Source: Thamnidium elegans
Taxonomy: Eukaryota; Mucoromycota; Mucoromycetes; Mucorales; Mucoraceae
Assembly (NCBI GenBank): GCA_025201345.1
Contig: JAIXMG010000006.1
Span: 620,001 to 684,000 of the forward strand
Direction: 5' to 3'
DNA length: 64,000 nt
This document shows positions 59,481 through 64,000 of this stretch, piece by piece. The position numbers were made by a program, and so were the translations under genes. Numbering within the stretch: the first letter of the stretch is position 1; each line of letters begins with the position of its first letter. The notes below the pieces were generated by a model. It was not told the DNA's origin and ran no database searches. It worked only from the letters and a program-made list of their open reading frames with translations.

Positions 59481-59488
59481 TATATAAA
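59481..59488 (+). promoter_or_regulatory. TATA box of the superoxide dismutase gene
   Basis: TATATAAA lies about 80 bp upstream of the ATG at 59566 and is followed by a CT-rich leader, the layout of a highly expressed gene. Confidence 0.5.
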
Positions 59489-59565
59489 GCAATGTATCAT
59501 TTTACTCTCTTTTTCTTTTTTCTTTAGTTTTCTTTATTTTATATCTCTCCTCAATTTTAACTAGT

Positions 59566-60285
59566 ATGCATTTCTCTACTCTTGCCTTAGCTACCTCTCT
59601 TCTTGTCTCTGCCTTTTCCTCTATCTCTGCCCAGGAATTAAAGGCTATTGCCTATGTCTCCGCTGCTAACTCGGAAGTTACTGGTACCATTAGCTTCAGT
59701 CAAGAAAGCAAGCATGGCCCTACCTGGGTGTATGCCAACATTACTGGTTTAACTCCTGGAGATCACGGTCTTCATATCCATCAATTCGGTGATCTTTCTA
59801 ATGGTAATAATAAAAAAAGTTAAAATTAACTAAACTTCTAAACCTTACATTTTGATAGGTTGTATCTCTACTGGCCCTCATTACAATCCTCATAATGAAA
59901 CTCACGGTGGTCCTGAAGCTGAAACCAGACATGTTGGTGACTTTGGTAACATTTTTGCTCAAGAAGATGGTACTGCTATCCTTAATTTCACAACACATTC
60001 TTTGAAATTGTGTGGTAAAAAATCTATTATTGGGTAAGTCTTTTTTTTTTTTTTTACTTTTATAAATTCTTTATAGTAACATTTTTCCTTCTTCTGATAT
60101 ATAGTCGTGGTATTGTCGTTCATGAAGATGTCGATGATCTTGGTTTAGGTGGAACTCCTTTATCCAACTCAACTGGTAACGCTGGTGGCCGTATTGCTTG
60201 TGGTGTTATTGGATGTAAGTCGTAAAAAATAAAAAGATAACAACACGAAATTAACCTTTCTTCCTTTATAGATCCTTCCATTTAA
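59566..60285 (+). CDS. Secreted Cu/Zn superoxide dismutase
   Basis: Four exons: 59566-59803, 59859-60033, 60105-60214 and 60272-60285; 178 aa. A signal peptide (1-22, SISA-QE) precedes a complete SOD fold. Metal ligands are His70, His72, His87, His95, His104, Asp107 and His144; [23 protein letters not shown] and HVGDFGN are the family motifs. The structural disulfide would be Cys81 to Cys170. It disproportionates superoxide outside the cell, a defence against host or environmental oxidants. The final exon is 14 nt (encoding the end of GYPSI) and is needed for a stop in frame. Strong codon bias and CT-leader indicate high expression. Confidence 0.95.
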
Positions 60286-60991
60286 AATAGAAACCCCTTT
60301 TTTTCTTCTCTCTTCCTCTCCTTCGCCTACTTGTTACATTAAATCCTATAATAAAATATCATACTTTCAAATCTATTTTTAAAGAAATATTCACTGTAGG
60401 CTATGTTTGTGTTTGTAACACACATTGAGGCATACATAAAACTTAGCCCCAAGTGACATACAAAAGCTAAAATTAGCGCATTTTGTGTCAAAAAGCTTAT
60501 ACATTTAATTGTGAACTTTATTTGCAAATGTAACTTATATAAAGCAGAAACTTTCTCTGCATTTTTAATTTATTCAGAATGCAGGTATGCCTTTCGTCAT
60601 TGTTTTTGTTTTTGTTTACTTTAAATACAAAAACGTCAAAAATTAATACGAATTAAACAAAAAAAAGCGGGGGTTTAAAGCTATTGGAACGAAAACGGGA
60701 CATGTATAAAATAGTGAGTTTGAGTATACATTGCTACTTATTTTCCTGGATCTGTCTGGAAAGCTCTAAAGGTTTATCCCCTCTCCCTAAACCTAAAAAG
60801 TATTCTCCAGTACAATGGCTATTTTTTTTTTTTTTTTTTTTAAAAAAAAGTACTTTCGCGTTTGACATCCAAAAATTGAAAAAGACCAAACCAAGAAACT
60901 TTTTTAACAACTAAAGAAAAATATATTAATAAAAAAAGAAAGGCATATAAAATAATAAAAACAAGTATGAAAAAAAAAAAGATGAAAAAGT
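60286..60991. other. Spacer between SOD and the JmjC gene
   Basis: Convergent 3' ends with a T20A8 palindrome (60822-60849). I see no gene. Confidence 0.45.
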
Positions 60992-63718
60992 TTAAATTTC
61001 ATCTGATTTTAAACTTGTCCAAGCAAACGCCAAAGTCGTAGGAAGTTGGAGTTTGTCCTCCCTCTTCAAAGATCTAAAGCACTCGGAGATGTACACACTT
61101 CGGTCAACATTTTCAGGACTGATAAAGTCGTAAGCGCACTTTATCGAGTTGCTGTAATTTGTGACTTGGTGTGCACAACCAGCAGGGATATACACCGTAT
61201 CACCAGGATTTTGATACAACGTGAAAGGGACAACGTTGTACTCTTGTTCCAATGCTTTCAAATCATCTTGGCCAAGATAGAAAGCATGGTCAAGGATAGG
61301 GTGGAGTGACCCTATTTCCTTATGACCAGCGATATACGAACCTACCTTCTCGAAGCTTTCGTACGGGAAGATGTGCCAAAGAGCGGAAGCAACAGGTACG
61401 GCCTTGGATGTGTTATTGTCAGCATAATACATGACGTTAACAGCATCAGTCATATCACAGTGTAGGTTCGTCCTTCCGGTATTTCCACCTTCGTCGCTAC
61501 CGTAGGAGATGAAGAGCTTAGGCCCCAAATCAGGAGGCAAGTACTCCTCTGGCAATCGGTTGGCCAAATTGAAATACCCGTCTGCAGTGCAGTACTCGGG
61601 GGTTACCAGCGTCTTCATAAAGTCTTGATAAAGACCAGGGTACTTGTCCTTCAACGACTTGTTCGGAGGAAGATCCTTGATCTTGAGCACCTCCGTGCTT
61701 CCCAATGCCGAGCAAAGTTCTTTACGCTTTACGCGGTCAGAAAATGCTGCAAAGTAATCCTTACCCGAAACTTCGAACGTGCGTCGATCAATGTCGGTGG
61801 CTTCCAATGTTTCATTGGCGCAGAGAGTTTCAAACACCTCAGGTGTCCAGCTTATTATACTGCCGGTGGTGGACTCGGATATCATGGCCGGTTGGTGCGT
61901 TTGCCAGTGGGCGCGAAATGATTCTGGCGTTAAGGCAGAGGCTGAAATATGAAGCATGCGCGCAGCAGGTTGGGACAAAGCAGGCGTGGTTGATGAGGAA
62001 AATGCTTGGTGTCGTGCGGGTACCGGTGATAATAAAGGCTCTTGAGGCAACGCATTAGTTGGAGATAAATGAGCTGGCACCTGCTGTGCAGAAGGTCGAC
62101 GTGATTTTGGAGTTTTTATAGCTCTTGGAGCATATCCTTCTTTAGGTCCTGTATAGCCTGAGAAGCCATTGTATAATTCACAGTCTTCAGAGTTATTGAG
62201 CAAGTGATACGGTGGCGTGAAATGAATAGGTTGTGGTGCTTGATACACTTGGTTGTAGTGATTATCTTGATGAATCCTATTCGTATATAAATTACCGCTT
62301 GATATATTAGAATAATGGCAATAGGAATAATTGTTATTGATACCGCGTCGCTTTTTTTGGATCATATTAGATGAGCTGAAATCAGCCTGAGGAGGGCGCT
62401 TACTACCACTTGCTACTTGGTTAAAGAATATTCTTTCATAAAAAAGTTCGGGCGGAAGTTTCATTAATCCGTCATTAGAGCTCGAAACTTGGCAGTTTGC
62501 ATCTCTTGTGGAACACAATGCGCTTGGAAGTACGTACGTACCAGAGTCACCAGTATGAATAAACTTGATATTGTTTATATAACATGGCTCAAACATGTTC
62601 CCAGTTCCGAATCCTAATGTATCAACATTCATGTCGTCTTGGATAGAGTTTATTTGCGTTTGCTGTGAGCAGGTATTTGAATTGGTGAGAGAATTATAAT
62701 ATAAAGTTTCAAACTGTTGAATATAATTAGGTGTATTGATATAATTATTTTGGATATGATCTGGAATAGGGGTAGAAACAGGTTCAGATTGATATGCATT
62801 ATTTACTAAAAAAAAAAAAATAAAAAAATAAGGGTTGGTTAAATAAATAATAGACGTATGTATAAATAATTATAATATATATATGGTACCTGTGGATGAA
62901 TTTTTGTTTGTATCATTTTCATTATTGTTTGTACATTGAATATCAGCACTGCTGAAGGTATTCTTAACATCAGAGTTACTTGAATATTGATTGTTGTATT
63001 TACTATTAGTGCAGTCGTTATTATCAACTGTTTCATTATGTGTATTGGTATATTGTTCACCATCAGAGATAATAGGCTCAGGTGTTGTAGTTCGAATTAA
63101 TTGTTTCATTGAATCACTAGGAAGCTTTGAAACCGAAACAAATTCCTCTTTTAAATGTTTGTCTCCTTTTATGCAGTCAAGTAAAGCATCATCGGAAGTT
63201 GTGGTACTTAATTTGTCAAAACACTCGGGGCAAATCTCAAGCGCACAAGTAGAGCATATAAAGTGATAGTTAAACAAACTGGTATAACACGAATCACAGA
63301 AATGTCTATACCCTTCGGGATTTTCGCGCCGAATAGGGGCGTTTAAGAAGTCCTTACTGAGTGCATCCTTTTGCCGTAACAGTATTTTATGAAATGCCGA
63401 CTTGATCTTATTCATGGCATAGGAAGGTGCTTTTTGAGAAGGGGGTTCGGTATTGAAACGTAAGCTTTTCAATCGTCGTAATGGGTTGTACTTTTTGGTT
63501 GGAGGAAAGTAAGGTCCATGTAAAAGCTTTCCGGTTTTTTTAGATACTTTAAATCCTCTTAATCCCATAAAACTACAGGACTCTTCTTCTTCACAGCCGC
63601 GACATGAGGCGTTAAATTTATCGAATGGAGGGTTGTTACATGGTTTATCTTGAACTATCACTTTTTCAGTCGTTTGTGATTGAAGACATTTTGCTAATCG
63701 CGCAGCCTTGTTAAACAT
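60992..63718 (-). CDS. KDM3-like JmjC histone demethylase
   Basis: Two exons on the minus strand: 63718-62890 and 62805-60992; 880 aa. Two cysteine clusters come first: one with ASCRGCEEEESCSFMGLRGF (about residue 38) and one with CDSCYTSLFNYHFICSTCAL, CPECFDKL (about 142-172), the JMJD1-type zinc finger. An Asn/Ser-rich low-complexity linker spans about 230-420. The JmjC fold has Fe(II) ligands His725 and Asp727 in NLHCDMTDAVNVMYY and His822 in PGDTVYIPAGCAHQV. Its sequence order matches KDM3 enzymes, which demethylate mono- and dimethyl H3K9 using 2-oxoglutarate. Ligands are intact; target mark is inferred. Confidence 0.92.
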
Positions 63719-64000
63719 GGTAGTGTGGTTAATTAAACAAGAAAAAGAACAAAGAAAAAAAAAAGGTGTGTTTATTTTTTAATATGTGACTACAGAATGA
63801 AATGACGTTGCAAAGGCGGTAGGATTAAAATGCTGGTAAAAGCACATTCCTTCTGTACTGTGTCAAAATTAGAAAAGGTTAATAATTATTGTCCGAGGAT
63901 AAGTTATCTTCATTTCGACCATCGAATATATATATATATATATACATTTTTCCCCTTTTTTTTTTTCTTGTCCCTCTCTTTTTTTTTAAAAAAAATCAGT
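63719..64000. other. 5' flank of the JmjC gene
   Basis: A (TA)n tract near 63928-63944 and a T9A8 palindrome (63979-63995). I see no gene in the part inside this window. Confidence 0.4.

Noticed and set aside
61625..62058. 98- and 117-codon plus-strand frames
   Set aside because: They lie wholly antisense to the JmjC coding exon and carry no domain.

Overview
The window is nuclear DNA from a filamentous fungus, most likely an early-diverging Mucoromycota species (Mucorales-like). It is AT-rich, with short GT-AG introns of about 50-90 bp, very frequent poly(A)/poly(T) runs, and short intergenic spacers between monocistronic genes on both strands. The gene content is ordinary fungal household content, but the protein styles (duplicated domain family, S33 peptidase, secreted Ig-like protein, SANT protein) fit zygomycete relatives better than Dikarya. 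I rebuilt 24 multi-exon or single-exon genes by joining exons by eye; in nearly all of them every intron has GT/AG ends and the reading frame carries through.

Layout. 0.3-6.5 kb: MFSD1-like transporter, F-box/LRR protein, SANT-domain nuclear protein. 6.5-9.3 kb: gene-poor, with two candidate mini-genes (37 and 32 aa), a candidate 283 bp pogo-type MITE and one copy of a dispersed repeat. 9.3-11.1 kb: putative transcription regulator with one domain present twice. 12-17.9 kb: TEL2/TELO2 homologue and, divergent from it, a CASTOR-like ACT-domain protein. 19.5-26.4 kb: secreted GH3 beta-glucosidase, uroporphyrinogen decarboxylase, DHA1-type MFS transporter. 26.4-33.7 kb: gene desert with broken gene relics, one tRNA-Gly(UCC) and a long C-poor AT-rich tract. 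33.8-42.7 kb: tail-anchored coiled-coil protein, Zn2Cys6 transcription factor, SR-like RRM protein, Nudix hydrolase, AGGF1-like FHA/G-patch protein, secreted Ig-like protein. 45.2-47.7 kb: small unknown protein and AzgA-type purine permease. 48.7-52 kb: further relics. 52.9-63.7 kb: S33 prolyl aminopeptidase, multi-pass membrane protein, rhomboid protease, secreted Cu/Zn superoxide dismutase, KDM3-like JmjC demethylase.

There is no operon or obvious biosynthetic cluster. The one functional pairing I would look at is TEL2 (PIKK/TOR kinase maturation) head-to-head with a CASTOR-type TORC1 amino-acid-sensor relative. The most unusual sequence-level signals are the recurrent T-run/A-run palindromes (13 seen, always T before A), the very small exons (11, 14 and 15 nt), a 25-nt frame discrepancy in TEL2, and the two mini-genes. 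All family assignments come from reading translated sequence, without database searches.
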